NCBI RefSeq assembly: GCF_023509035.1
Contig: NZ_CP075583.1
Location: 806,001 to 870,000 of the forward strand
From: Janthinobacterium lividum
Lineage (GTDB): Bacteria; Pseudomonadota; Gammaproteobacteria; Burkholderiales; Burkholderiaceae_D
Direction of reading: 5' to 3'
DNA: 64,000 nt
The notes beneath the pieces are model-generated. The model was not told the DNA's origin, searched no databases, and worked only from the letters and a program-made list of their open reading frames with translations. Shown here piece after piece: positions 39,583 to 50,155 of the stretch. Both the position numbers and the translations under genes were made by a program. Position 1 is the stretch's first letter; each line of letters opens with the position of its first letter.

Positions 39583-40467
39583 ATGAATCCAGGCATGTTG
39601 TACGCCTCCCTCGCCTTCCTGTGCTGGGGCCTGTTCCCCCTGTACTTCCACGCCATCGGCGAGATCGCGCCACAAGAAATCCTGGCGCACCGCATGGTCT
39701 GGTCGCTATTGTTCCTGGGCGTCGTGCTGACCGTGCGCCGCCAGTGGAGCTGGCTGGGCACGGTCAGCACGACGCCCAGGGTCGTGGTCAGCTTCGTGGC
39801 CAGCGCGTTTTTGCTCTCCGCCAACTGGTTCATCTATATATGGGCCGTCAACAACGGCCACGTCGTCGACGCCAGCCTCGGCTACTTTATTACGCCCCTG
39901 ATCAATGTCATGCTGGGCTTCTTGCTGCTGCACGAGCGCCTGCGCCGCCTGCAGTGGCTGGCCATCGGCCTGGCCGCCTGCGGCGTGGCCTGGCTCACTT
40001 GGCAGGCGGGGCAAGTGCCATGGATCGCCCTGCTGCTGGCGGCCACGTTTGGCGGCTATGGTTTGCTGCGCAAGACGGCCGCGCTGGGCGCGCTGGAAGG
40101 CTTGTCATTCGAAACATTGATTCTGTTCCCTCTGGCGCTGGCCTACATGCTGTGGCTGGCATGGCATGGCCAGAGCGGCTTCGTCAATACCGACTCGTCC
40201 GCCACGCGCGCGCTGCTGCTGGCGTCCGGCCCCATCACGGCCATTCCCCTGCTGCTGTTTGCCGCTGGCGCGCGCCGCCTGCCGCTGGCCGTGCTGGGGT
40301 TATTGCAATACATCGCTCCCACGGGCCAGCTGCTGATCGGCGTGTGGGTCTTCCACGAATCGTTCACGCCCGAACGCATGCTGGGCTTCCTCGTCATCTG
40401 GACGGCGCTGGGCCTGTATGCGGCCGAAGGCCTGTGGAGCAGCCGCCGCGCGCGCAGCGCCGCCTAG
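39583..40467 (+). CDS. rarD: EamA family transporter RarD
   Basis: A 294-residue inner-membrane protein with about ten transmembrane segments in two EamA repeats. RarD hallmarks are present: GMLYASLAFLCWGLFPLYFHAI, QEILAHRMVWS, NWFIYIWAVNNGHVVDASLGYFI and LQYIAPTGQLLIGVWVFHE. RarD is named for chloramphenicol sensitivity in Pseudomonas; its natural substrate is not settled. It is followed 97 nt later by ettA on the same strand. Confidence 0.92.
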   Translation: MNPGMLYASLAFLCWGLFPLYFHAIGEIAPQEILAHRMVWSLLFLGVVLTVRRQWSWLGTVSTTPRVVVSFVASAFLLSANWFIYIWAVNNGHVVDASLGYFITPLINVMLGFLLLHERLRRLQWLAIGLAACGVAWLTWQAGQVPWIALLLAATFGGYGLLRKTAALGALEGLSFETLILFPLALAYMLWLAWHGQSGFVNTDSSATRALLLASGPITAIPLLLFAAGARRLPLAVLGLLQYIAPTGQLLIGVWVFHESFTPERMLGFLVIWTALGLYAAEGLWSSRRARSAA

Positions 40468-40564
40468 TCTTGCCCCTGGCGCCCGTTTCCGCAGCGCGCA
40501 GCGCTGGCCGGAAGCGGGCGTTTACCGTATCCTGTCCGTCTTTGTATATCACCCGAGATTTCTA

Positions 40565-42232
<1,668 letters not shown>

Positions 42233-42251
42233 GTTTCACGTCGGATAATGC

Positions 42252-42288
42252 AAAAAGGCAGTTACCTCGCGGTAACTGCCTTTTTTTT
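42252..42288. terminator. Bidirectional-looking terminator between ettA and the porin gene
   Basis: AGGCAGTTACC and GGTAACTGCCT form an 11-bp stem around TCGC. Eight Ts follow on the plus strand and five As precede it, so it can end ettA and also the convergent porin transcript. Confidence 0.88.
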
Positions 42289-42306
42289 CAGCAAACTTCT
42301 AGTAAA

Positions 42307-42888
42307 TTAGAAGTTGTAGCGTGCGCCAAGCGCGAGGCCCGTGGCTTTGCGGCCCTGGTCGGCGCTCTTGCCGAAGTGTTCCACTTCCGCCGTCAGCGAG
42401 ACTTTCTCGTTGATCGCGTACTGGGCACCGACGGAAGCGTATACGCCCGTCTTGTCGTTGCCGCTGATGCCGGTCGACAGGCCGGTGCCGCTCAAGCTAT
42501 TCTTGACTTTGGCCACACCGAGCTTGCCGAACACGCCGATCTTGTCGGTCACGGGCATGGTGGCCTTGCCGGCCAGATAGTAGCCGTGCGAGTCGCTTTT
42601 CACGGAACCGTTGCCGGCACCGGTGACATAGCTGTAATCCTTGCTGCCGAAATCGGCATAGCCGCCCTCAACCGCCCAGGTTTTATCGAAATCGTAACCG
42701 GCGAAGATCTTGGCACCGGCCTTGTAACCGCTGTGATTATCGGCGCTGGTGGCGCCAGGAATATCGAAGTTATAACGGTTGCCCGTGACGCCAGCACCTA
42801 CATAGGCGCCTTCAGCGTGCGCGGCGCTCATGCCGGTCAGTGCGGTAGCGGAAGCGATCATTGCAAACAGGATTTTCTTCTTCATCAT
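42307..42888 (-). CDS. Outer-membrane beta-barrel (OmpA-like/opacity family) protein
   Basis: A 193-residue porin-like protein: a signal peptide (MMKKKILFAMIASATALTGMSAAHA) and then alternating beta strands typical of the eight-stranded OmpX/OmpA transmembrane barrel (YVGAGVTGNRYNFD, FAGYDFDKTWAVEGGYADFGS, GVYASVGAQYAINEKVSLTAEVEHFGK), ending with aromatic YNF as the BAM recognition signal. The role is unknown; such proteins serve in adhesion or envelope integrity. The 236-nt upstream gap is AT-richer and probably carries the promoter. Confidence 0.88.
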   Translation of the reverse strand: MMKKKILFAMIASATALTGMSAAHAEGAYVGAGVTGNRYNFDIPGATSADNHSGYKAGAKIFAGYDFDKTWAVEGGYADFGSKDYSYVTGAGNGSVKSDSHGYYLAGKATMPVTDKIGVFGKLGVAKVKNSLSGTGLSTGISGNDKTGVYASVGAQYAINEKVSLTAEVEHFGKSADQGRKATGLALGARYNF

Positions 42889-43124
42889 GTTCTCTCTCTC
42901 AATTAGTGAATGTTCCTAGATACGTGCCTGGATTCGCAGTTCAGCGAAGTGCGATGACTACACATTAACAGCCGAAAAAAACTACGTCTTTCTCGATTCC
43001 GTAAGAACTGTGACAAGATGTAAGTCGACATTCCAAACTGACAATAACCGTAAAATGCGCACCGTTGAACGAACTTAAGATAGACTTAAGAGAATTAGCG
43101 ATTTTCAGTCAAGAGGAGAAGTGC

Positions 43125-43706
43125 ATGCACAAACGCCAGTTTCTCGCCGCCGGCATGGCCGCCGCGGCCCTGCCCGCCATCGCCCGGACCGCGCCCGCCG
43201 GCCTGCGCGGTCCGGCCCTGCTGACCATCACGGGCAGCATCGACAAACCCAACCGGGGCCCGTTCGACGCCGTGCGCGACCAGATGATGCACAAGCAAAA
43301 GATCAGTTTTGAGCGGGCGCGGGCCTTCGACTTCACGGCGCTGGCGAACTTGCCGGCGCGCACCATCCACCCCACCCTGGAATACGACGGCAAGGCGCAT
43401 GCCCTGCGCGGGCCGCTGCTGGTCGAGGTATTGAAGGCGGCGGGCGCGCCGGAGGAAGGCGATATTCGCCTGCTGCTGCGCGCCGTGGATGGCTATGCGG
43501 CGGCGCTGAGCATGGCGCAGGCGCGCGCACAGCGTTTTATTGTCGCCACCCACCTGGACGGACAGCCGATGGCGCTTGGCGGCCTGGGGCCGCTATGGGC
43601 AATCCACGATGCGGACCGCATCGCGGCCGTAGCGGCCCTGCCCCTGGCCGAACGGTTCGCCAGCTGCCCGTGGGCGCTGTATCACATCGGCGTGGAGACG
43701 GGTTGA
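43125..43706 (+). CDS. Small exported SUOX/YedY-like protein (molybdopterin oxidoreductase fold)
   Basis: A 193-residue exported protein with a Tat-like or Sec signal (MHKRQFLAAGMAAAALPAIARTAPA; no clear twin Arg). The remaining segment resembles the sulfite-oxidase molybdopterin-binding fold: ITGSIDKPN, the FDFTALANLPARTIH stretch, GPLLVEVLKAAGA, and LPLAERFASCPWALYHI near the end. The mid-domain Cys that ligates molybdenum in YedY-type enzymes is not seen; the only Cys is near the C-terminus. It may thus be a sensor-like or non-catalytic member. Start ATG 43125 has AGGAG 9 nt upstream. Confidence 0.7.
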   Translation: MHKRQFLAAGMAAAALPAIARTAPAGLRGPALLTITGSIDKPNRGPFDAVRDQMMHKQKISFERARAFDFTALANLPARTIHPTLEYDGKAHALRGPLLVEVLKAAGAPEEGDIRLLLRAVDGYAAALSMAQARAQRFIVATHLDGQPMALGGLGPLWAIHDADRIAAVAALPLAERFASCPWALYHIGVETG

Positions 43707-43724
43707 AGCAGATTACAACGCCAA

Positions 43725-44087
43725 TCAGGCGTAGGCTTCGGCCATCGACATGACACGCGGCGCGATGGTAATGCCATGCTCCTCGAACAGAGCCGTGATG
43801 GCTGCCAGGTTGTGCGTGCACTCCTCGGTTTTCCAGCCCTTGAAGATATCCGTGCCATCCTTCTGGAAATGCAGATCCAACACCTTGCCCGCATCCTTGT
43901 GCAGATAGGGCGAACTATAGGTGTTCTCGAAGCCGAGCGCCTTCAATTGTCCCAGCAAAGCAACTGGTGGATGGTCGGGATCGGTGGCGAGAAAAATGCC
44001 GAAGGTCTTGCCCGGTGGTTTGGCGGCGATGTCGACCTCGTAGATGCCGGGGGCCTTGCTGACGGACGTACTCTTTAAAAATAACAT
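43725..44087 (-). CDS. Hypothetical protein, 120 aa
   Basis: I do not recognise this family. The protein is soluble with no signal peptide; it starts MLFLKSTSVSKAPGIYEVDIAAK and contains alternating strand-like and helix-like segments (KTFGIFLATDPD, VLDLHFQKDGTDIFKGW). ATG 44087 is chosen because GGGAG lies just upstream; the longer frame (to 44261) is Cys/Arg-rich and unlikely. It converges on the SUOX-like gene and is divergent from a diguanylate cyclase. Confidence 0.62.
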   Translation of the reverse strand: MLFLKSTSVSKAPGIYEVDIAAKPPGKTFGIFLATDPDHPPVALLGQLKALGFENTYSSPYLHKDAGKVLDLHFQKDGTDIFKGWKTEECTHNLAAITALFEEHGITIAPRVMSMAEAYA

Positions 44088-44353
44088 ACAACACTCCCTG
44101 CGCGTAATGTCCCGCGCCTGAAACGGGCGGCAAGACAGGGGCGGTGCGCAATGATTCCCCTCGTCAAATCTTATTGCTAATTTGCATCTTTGTCGACAAA
44201 TCGGTACTTTTATTTGGTAAGTCGTGGTTATCTTGTCGCGTTCGCCAGCGTAAATTATCAATAAAGCCAGTTATCATTGCACCAATACCCGGCCTGCTGC
44301 ATACTTTTGGCTTGCGTCACGATTGCCTTCCCGCCTGCCACTCCCTCGTCTCC

Positions 44354-45810
44354 ATGCGTCTTCTGTCGATCAAGTACCGCCTGCTCATCCTCCTGACCCT
44401 GATCCTGGGGGCGGGCTTCATGGCCACCAGCCTGGCCAGCTACCTGGCCTCGCGCCAGGCCATCGAGCACGGCATCGCCGACCAGACCTTGCCGCTGACG
44501 GGCGACAATATCTATTCCGAAATCCAGAAGGACATGCTGCGTCCCGTCTTCATTTCCTCGCTGATGGCGCACGACACCTTCGTGCGCGACTGGATACTCG
44601 CCGGCGAAAACAAGCCGGAACAGATCGTGCGCTACCTGGCCGAAGTCAAGAAAAATACGGCGCCATCACCAGCTTTCTCGTCTCGGACAAGAGCAGCAAA
44701 TATTATTACGCGGAAGGCACCTTGAAATCCGTCAGCCCGCAAGCAACGCGCGACATCTGGTACTACCGCGTGCGCGCCATGGACAGCAGCGATTATGAAA
44801 CCAATGTCGACGTGGACATGGCCAACCGCGACAGCATGACCATCTTCATCAACCACCGCGTCTACGATTACAACGGCCGGTTCATCGGCGCCACGGGCAT
44901 CGGCCTCACCCTGGCCACCATGAACCACATCATCGACCGCTACCAGGCGCGCTTCCACCGCAACATCTATTTTGTCGATGCCGCCGGCACCCTGGTGCTG
45001 GCGGGCAAGACCATGCGCAACGGGCACGGCAACATCCGCAGCTTGCCCGGCGTGAGCGCCATTGCCGACCAGATCATCAACCGCCAGAGCGAACCGACGC
45101 ATCTGTCGTACCAGTTGGGCCGCGCGCAAATCCTCGTCAACTCGCGCTTCATTCCCGAACTGGGCTGGTACCTGGTGGTCGAGCAGAATGTCAGCGATGA
45201 AGTCCAGTCGCTACAGCGCGTATTCATCTTCAACCTGGCCATCAGCTTTGGCGTCACCCTGCTGGTACTGGTGCTGACCTTGCTGACGGTGAACCGCTAC
45301 CAGCGCCGCATCGAGCGCATCGCCTCGACGGATGCGCTGACCGGACTATTGAACCGCCAATCGCTGGAATTGCTGTTCCAGCGCGCCATGCTCCTGTCCA
45401 AACGCAACGAGCAGCCCATGTCCGCCATCCTGTTCGACATCGATTTCTTCAAGCGCGTCAACGATACCCACGGCCACCTGTGGGGCGACAAGGTCATCCG
45501 TGGCGTGGCCGACGTGGCGCGCGCCACCGTGCGCGAGAGCGATGTCATCACGCGCTGGGGCGGCGAGGAATATCTGGTATTGCTGAATAACTGCAGCCTG
45601 ACCAAAGCGGCGGAAGTGGCGGAAAACTTGCGCGCCGCCATCGAACGCCACGATTTCGGCCTGCCCGAACCGCAGGTACCCGTAACGATCAGCCTGGGCG
45701 TGGCCGAGTACCGGCCAGAGGAAAGCGAATCGGCCTTCTTTTCGCGCGCCGACAGCGCGCTATATCAGGCCAAGCAGCACGGACGCAACGGCGTGCACGC
45801 CGCCGATTGA
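44354..45810 (+). pseudogene. Membrane diguanylate cyclase (GGDEF), frameshifted
   Basis: A signal-transducing enzyme making cyclic di-GMP. Layout after correction (485 residues): an N-terminal membrane helix (about 5-30), a large periplasmic sensor domain of the dCache type (about 31-290), a second helix (near 295-315), and a GGDEF domain. The active site is GGEEY, and RESD five residues before it is an intact product-inhibition I-site. The frame breaks at the five-A run 44651-44655 in the sensor region; one extra A joins AEVKKK to YGAITSFLVSDKSS. The 266-nt gap upstream shows no other gene. Confidence 0.85.
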
Positions 45811-46638
45811 TTATTGCCCGCGCTTGCGCCTGGCCAGATCCTGCGTGGGCGCCACCAGCGCGCGGTACAACTCGCCCGTGGCGGCATCCCAGCTTTGCAC
45901 GGCCAGCTGCTGGCGTTGCACGGTGGCCGAATCGCCCCGTGCGATGGGGCCGGACAGCGCGGGCGCGGCGCCCAGGCGGAATACATTCGCCACCGCTTCC
46001 GTCACCAGGGGCTGCGCCAGTTCGCGCGCCACCGGCTCGGGAATACCAGCCGCCTGGTAGGCGCGCAGCGCGGCATCGAGCACCGTCACCAGGTAATTGC
46101 TGGCAAACACGGCAGCGGCGTGATACAGGGTCTTGGCGGCCGGGTCGATGGACACGGGGCGCGCGCCGATGGCATTCAAGGCTGGCGTGAGGAAGGCCAG
46201 CGCCAGCGGATCGCCTTCGACGCCGCAAAACGTGCCGTCAAAGGTGGCGGCCACCTGCTGCGGGTCGGCAAAGCTGCGGATCGGGTGGGCGCTGGCGACA
46301 AAAGCGCCGGCCTGCGTGGCCGCCAGCAGCACGTTGGAAGCCAGCGCGCCGCTGCAGTGAAACACGATGGCACCCGCCTGGCGTCCTTCGGCCACCAGCG
46401 CCGCGCAGGCCGGGCCGATCTGGTCGTCCGCCACGGCCAGCATGGTGACGTCGGCGCGCCGCAAGGCCGCATAGCTGGCGACGGGCGTGCCGGCGCCGAT
46501 GAAATCTACGGCCGCCTGCGCCGATGCCATCGAGCGCGTCAGCACGTCCTGCACGGCGATACCTTCCACGCCGGCGAACAGACGGCCCAGCACGCGGCCC
46601 ACGTGGCCGGCGCCGATGATATTCAGGGTCACGTTCAT
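45811..46638 (-). CDS. DUF2520/Rossmann-like domain protein
   Basis: A 275-residue two-domain protein: an N-terminal NAD(P)-binding Rossmann fold (LNIIGAGHVGRVLGRLF) and a C-terminal DUF2520 helical domain (AAAVFASNYLVTVLDAAL, SGPIARGDSATVQRQQLAV). It resembles F420/NADP oxidoreductase and ketopantoate-reductase-like proteins, but no substrate is established. HCSGAL near residue 95 is typical of the family. It is the last gene of the minus-strand run and is convergent with the diguanylate cyclase, with 0 nt between stops. Confidence 0.86.
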   Translation of the reverse strand: MNVTLNIIGAGHVGRVLGRLFAGVEGIAVQDVLTRSMASAQAAVDFIGAGTPVASYAALRRADVTMLAVADDQIGPACAALVAEGRQAGAIVFHCSGALASNVLLAATQAGAFVASAHPIRSFADPQQVAATFDGTFCGVEGDPLALAFLTPALNAIGARPVSIDPAAKTLYHAAAVFASNYLVTVLDAALRAYQAAGIPEPVARELAQPLVTEAVANVFRLGAAPALSGPIARGDSATVQRQQLAVQSWDAATGELYRALVAPTQDLARRKRGQ

Positions 46639-46647
46639 GGGGATAGG

Positions 46648-47229
46648 CTAGAAACTCGATCCAGGCTGGCGCAGGAATTCCAGCTCTTGCGGCGTGGAGG
46701 CGCGGCTCAGGATGGCGTTGCGGTGCGGGAAGCGACCAAATCGGGCGATCACTTCCTGGTGCCGCTGCGCATAATCGAGCATGCCGTCAAAACCGGGCTG
46801 TGCCTGCGACAGCAGCTGGAACAGCTCGACGGCGCGCGCCTGCATGGCCAGGTCTTCCGCGTGTTCGAACGGCAGGTAGGCAAAGGCGCGCAGCATCGGC
46901 GGCAACTGCCGGTCCTGCCCTGCGTCCGTCAAGCCGACGGCCAGCGCCAGCGCCCGGGCGTCGCCGGCAAACGCGCGCGGCGTACCGCGATACACATTGC
47001 GCGTGAATTGATCGAGCACGATGAGGCGCGCCAGCGCGCCGTGCGGCGTCGTGTCCCATTCGCGCAAGCCGCCCTCGATGGCGGCATCGATCAGCGCGCC
47101 GAAACGGTCGCGTATCTGCGCGTCGAAGCCGTCATCCTTGCGGAACCATTCCGCGCGCGACTGGCCATAATCAGGGTTATCCGGCGGCAGGAACCAGAAA
47201 TCGAGTACATCTTGGGCCTGTGCGTCCAT
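46648..47229 (-). CDS. DUF924 family protein
   Basis: A 193-residue all-helical protein with the DUF924 signature: VLDFWFLP near the start, EWFRKDDGFDAQIRDRFG, ARLIVLDQFTRNVYRGTPRAFAGD and MLRAFAYLPFEHAEDLAMQ. Members are cytosolic and of unknown function. Two ATGs are in frame (47235 and 47229). The second is preferred, because AGAGG lies 6 nt before it and abuts the first. It sits 9 nt before the DUF2520 gene, which suggests co-transcription. Confidence 0.9.
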   Translation of the reverse strand: MDAQAQDVLDFWFLPPDNPDYGQSRAEWFRKDDGFDAQIRDRFGALIDAAIEGGLREWDTTPHGALARLIVLDQFTRNVYRGTPRAFAGDARALALAVGLTDAGQDRQLPPMLRAFAYLPFEHAEDLAMQARAVELFQLLSQAQPGFDGMLDYAQRHQEVIARFGRFPHRNAILSRASTPQELEFLRQPGSSF

Positions 47230-47251
47230 GTCCATCCTCTCAGCATCCGTA

Positions 47252-47992
47252 TCAATTGCGGGCATGCGACAGCTGGAAGCCGGCGATGCCCTCGAAAGCG
47301 GCCAGTTCGGCCGACATGGCGGACAGGCTGGCGCCCGTGTTCTTGCCATGCGCGATGGCTACAAAACGCCATTCCTGCATGCCTTCGCTGCTGCCGATGG
47401 TCAGCGAGCCGCCGGCGATGTCATAGCCGCGCTTGGCCGCCATGCGCCGCAGCGCATCTTCGCGCGGAATAAACCCTTGCCGGAAGCGCATGGTGATGGC
47501 CACCGCATGGCGCGACGGCAGCCAGTTCTCCAATTTTGACAGAAATATCATCGCCATCGCGCACAGAAAGGCCAGACCCATGGCCGACAAATAAAAGCCG
47601 ATGCCGACCATGATGCCGATCACGGACGAGGCCCAGATCGAGGCGGCCGTCGTCAGGCCGCTGATATTGAAGCCCTCGCGCATGATGACGCCGGCGCCGA
47701 GGAAACCCACGCCCGTGACGATGCCCTGGATGACGCGCGTGGGGTCGCTGCCGACGATGGCGCCATGGCCGCCGTACCAGAACTCGGGATAGCCGCCCAG
47801 CACCGTCAGCGCGGCCGACGCCATGCAGACAAGGCTGTAGGTGCGCATGCCCGCCGCGCGCCCGTGATACGAACGCTCGTATCCCACCAGCAAGCCCAGC
47901 AGCAGCGCGCCCAGCAGGTTCAGCAGGATCACGCCATTCGTCGCCAGCTCGGCCGGCGACCAGTAGGCGCGCAGGAAGTCGATGGTCGGCAT
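47252..47992 (-). CDS. MgtC/SapB family membrane protein
   Basis: A 246-residue protein with four to five N-terminal transmembrane segments (LLGALLLGLLVGYERSY, TVLGGYPEFW region, VTGVGFLGAGVIM, LTTAASIWASSVIGIMVG) and a soluble C-terminal domain. MgtC-family proteins are linked to Mg2+ limitation and to inhibition of the F-type ATPase in some pathogens. The start codon abuts the stop of the preceding 84-aa gene. No riboswitch or Mg-sensing leader is visible. Confidence 0.9.
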   Translation of the reverse strand: MPTIDFLRAYWSPAELATNGVILLNLLGALLLGLLVGYERSYHGRAAGMRTYSLVCMASAALTVLGGYPEFWYGGHGAIVGSDPTRVIQGIVTGVGFLGAGVIMREGFNISGLTTAASIWASSVIGIMVGIGFYLSAMGLAFLCAMAMIFLSKLENWLPSRHAVAITMRFRQGFIPREDALRRMAAKRGYDIAGGSLTIGSSEGMQEWRFVAIAHGKNTGASLSAMSAELAAFEGIAGFQLSHARN

Positions 47993-48247
47993 TTAATCCT
48001 GGGGCTTTTTGGTCAGCTGTTTTTCAAACGCCACATCGAGCTTGCTGACGCGGCGCGCCTTTTGCGGTCCCAGGCCATTGACGAAGGCGACAAAGGCGTC
48101 CAGCTCCAGTGGCGGGCACAGAGGCGGCAAGCCGGGGCCTTCCGTGAGAAAGAACAGTTCATCGCCCGTGCGCGCCATCGTGTAGAGGCGGTGGCCGGTG
48201 CGTTCCTTGAGCCGCTCGATGGCGGACGTGGCGCGGGTCGAGCGCAT
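47993..48247 (-). CDS. Small hypothetical protein, 84 aa, coupled to both neighbours
   Basis: An 84-residue basic protein, MRSTRATSAIERLKERTG at the start and KPQD at the end, without signal or membrane segment. I do not know the family. ATG 48247 lies in the TGATG overlap with the aminopeptidase stop, and its stop abuts the MgtC start, so it is translationally coupled on both sides. A longer frame to 48403 would overlap the aminopeptidase coding region and is rejected. Its link to peptide or Mg2+ metabolism is only positional. Confidence 0.62.
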   Translation of the reverse strand: MRSTRATSAIERLKERTGHRLYTMARTGDELFFLTEGPGLPPLCPPLELDAFVAFVNGLGPQKARRVSKLDVAFEKQLTKKPQD

Positions 48248-50091
48248 CAGATGGCTCCCGTGCGCTGTTCCAGCCACGCCAGCGCGTCGCCCGCCAAGTG
48301 CGGCGCCAGGCGCGCGCGTACGGTGGCGTGATAATCGTTGAGCCAGGCCGCCTCGTCGTCGCGCAACAGCGAGCGTTCCACGCAGCGCGTGTCGATCGGG
48401 CACAGGGTCAATGTTTCAAAACGCAGGAATTCACCGAACTGCGTCGTCCCCGCGGGAACCGCTGGTACATTCAGCACCAGATTCTCGATGCGGATGCCCC
48501 ACTGGCCGGGGCGGTAGATGCCTGGCTCGATGGAAGTGATCATGCCTATCTCCATGGCCGTCTGCGGCTCCGGCATGGCGGACTGGGAAATCGATTGCGG
48601 CCCTTCGTGGACGTTGAGGAAAAAACCCACGCCGTGGCCCGTGCCATGGCCGAAGTCGATGCCTTCGGCCCACAGCGGTGCGCGCGCAATCGCATCGAGC
48701 ATGGGCGACTTCACGCCGCGCGGGAACTGCGCGCGCGACAGGGCGATCATGCTGCGCAAGACCAGGGTGAAGTCGCGCTTGTGTTCAGCCGTGATCGTGC
48801 CGACGGGGACCACGCGCGTGATATCCGTGGTGCCGCCCCAATACTGGCCGCCCGAGTCGATCAGCAGCAAGCCGTCGCCTTCGATGGTGGCCTCGCTGCC
48901 CGCATGCGCGTGGTAATGCATGATGGCGCCATGCGCGTTGAAGCCGGCGATGGTGCCGAAACTGGGGCTCACAAAACCGGTGCGACGGGCGCGGGCGGCC
49001 GTCAGGTGTTCGTCGACGCCGATTTCCGTCAACGGTGCGCGCTGCGGGTCGGCCAGGGTGCTATCTAACCAGCTGAAAAATTCGCACAGGGCGGCGCCAT
49101 CCTGCTCCATGGCGGCGCGCACGTGCGCCGCTTCGGCATCCGTCTTGCGCGACTTGGCCAGGGTGGTCGGGTTGATGGCTTCGACCACGCGCACGCCCTC
49201 GGCCACGGCCTGGCGCGTGCCGAAGGTAATGCGGCGCGGGTCCAGCAGCAAGGTGGCGCCGGCAGGCAAGGCGGCCAGCACGGCCGCTGTGCGGTCATAC
49301 GCAGCCACGTCCACGCCCTGGGCTTCCAGGGTGGCGCGCAGCGCGGCGGGCACCTTGCCGTCAGCGACAAACAGGGTGGCGCGCTCGGGACCCACCAGCG
49401 CATGCGCGAGGAAGACGGGGTTGTAATTGACGTCCGCGCCGCGCAGGTTGAACAGCCAGGCGATATCGTCGAGGGTGGAAATCACATGGTGGCTGGCGCC
49501 CTGCGCCGCCATGCTGGCGCGCAGGGCCGCCAATTTTTCCATGCGCGACAGCGATGGATACGCGGCCGCATGCTCGACCACAGGGGCGGCGGGCATGGCC
49601 GGGCGCTGCGGCCAGACGGCTTGCAGCACATCGGTGTCCGTGCGCAGGGTCACTTGCGCGCCCAGCGCCTGCTGCAGCAGGCGCGCATTGGCCAGGCCCA
49701 GCACGGCGCCATCGACGGCCACTGTCTGCCCCGGCTGCATGGTCTCGCCCAGCCAGTCGATATACAGCACGCTGGCGCCGGACGGGATTTTCTTCAGGAC
49801 GATGCCGCTGCCGGCCAGTTCGTCTTCCGCCTGTTCCCAATAGCGGCCATCGGTCCACACGCCGGCAAAATCCTGCGTCACGACCAGGGTGCCGACCGAA
49901 CCCGTAAAGCCAGACAGCCACTCGCGACCCTGCCAGCGGGCCGGCAGGTACTCAGACAAATGCGGGTCGGCCGAGGGCACGATGCAAGCGTCGATGTGTT
50001 GCGCGCGCATGGCGCTGCGCAGTTGCGCCATGCGGTCGGCGGGGGTAGCGGGGGAATGGACAGGAACTTCGGCGTGGTCTGGTGTCTGCAT
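48247..50091 (-). CDS. Aminopeptidase P family (M24) protein
   Basis: A 614-residue M24 metallopeptidase in the three-domain form found in eukaryotic cytosolic aminopeptidase P (two N-terminal creatinase-like domains, then the pita-bread catalytic domain). Metal ligands are visible: LIDSGGQYWGGTTDITRV, FGHGTGHGVGFFLNVHEGP, MITSIEPGIYRPG and GIRIENL. It removes N-terminal residues preceding proline. It is longer than E. coli PepP (441), as expected for this subgroup. It overlaps the next gene in TGATG. Confidence 0.9.
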   Translation of the reverse strand: MQTPDHAEVPVHSPATPADRMAQLRSAMRAQHIDACIVPSADPHLSEYLPARWQGREWLSGFTGSVGTLVVTQDFAGVWTDGRYWEQAEDELAGSGIVLKKIPSGASVLYIDWLGETMQPGQTVAVDGAVLGLANARLLQQALGAQVTLRTDTDVLQAVWPQRPAMPAAPVVEHAAAYPSLSRMEKLAALRASMAAQGASHHVISTLDDIAWLFNLRGADVNYNPVFLAHALVGPERATLFVADGKVPAALRATLEAQGVDVAAYDRTAAVLAALPAGATLLLDPRRITFGTRQAVAEGVRVVEAINPTTLAKSRKTDAEAAHVRAAMEQDGAALCEFFSWLDSTLADPQRAPLTEIGVDEHLTAARARRTGFVSPSFGTIAGFNAHGAIMHYHAHAGSEATIEGDGLLLIDSGGQYWGGTTDITRVVPVGTITAEHKRDFTLVLRSMIALSRAQFPRGVKSPMLDAIARAPLWAEGIDFGHGTGHGVGFFLNVHEGPQSISQSAMPEPQTAMEIGMITSIEPGIYRPGQWGIRIENLVLNVPAVPAGTTQFGEFLRFETLTLCPIDTRCVERSLLRDDEAAWLNDYHATVRARLAPHLAGDALAWLEQRTGAI

Positions 50092-50155
50092 GGGCGCGAA
50101 AATGGAGCGGTGCTGGGAAGTGCCTATGATACCGCGATTAGCAGCCGGGCTGCAC

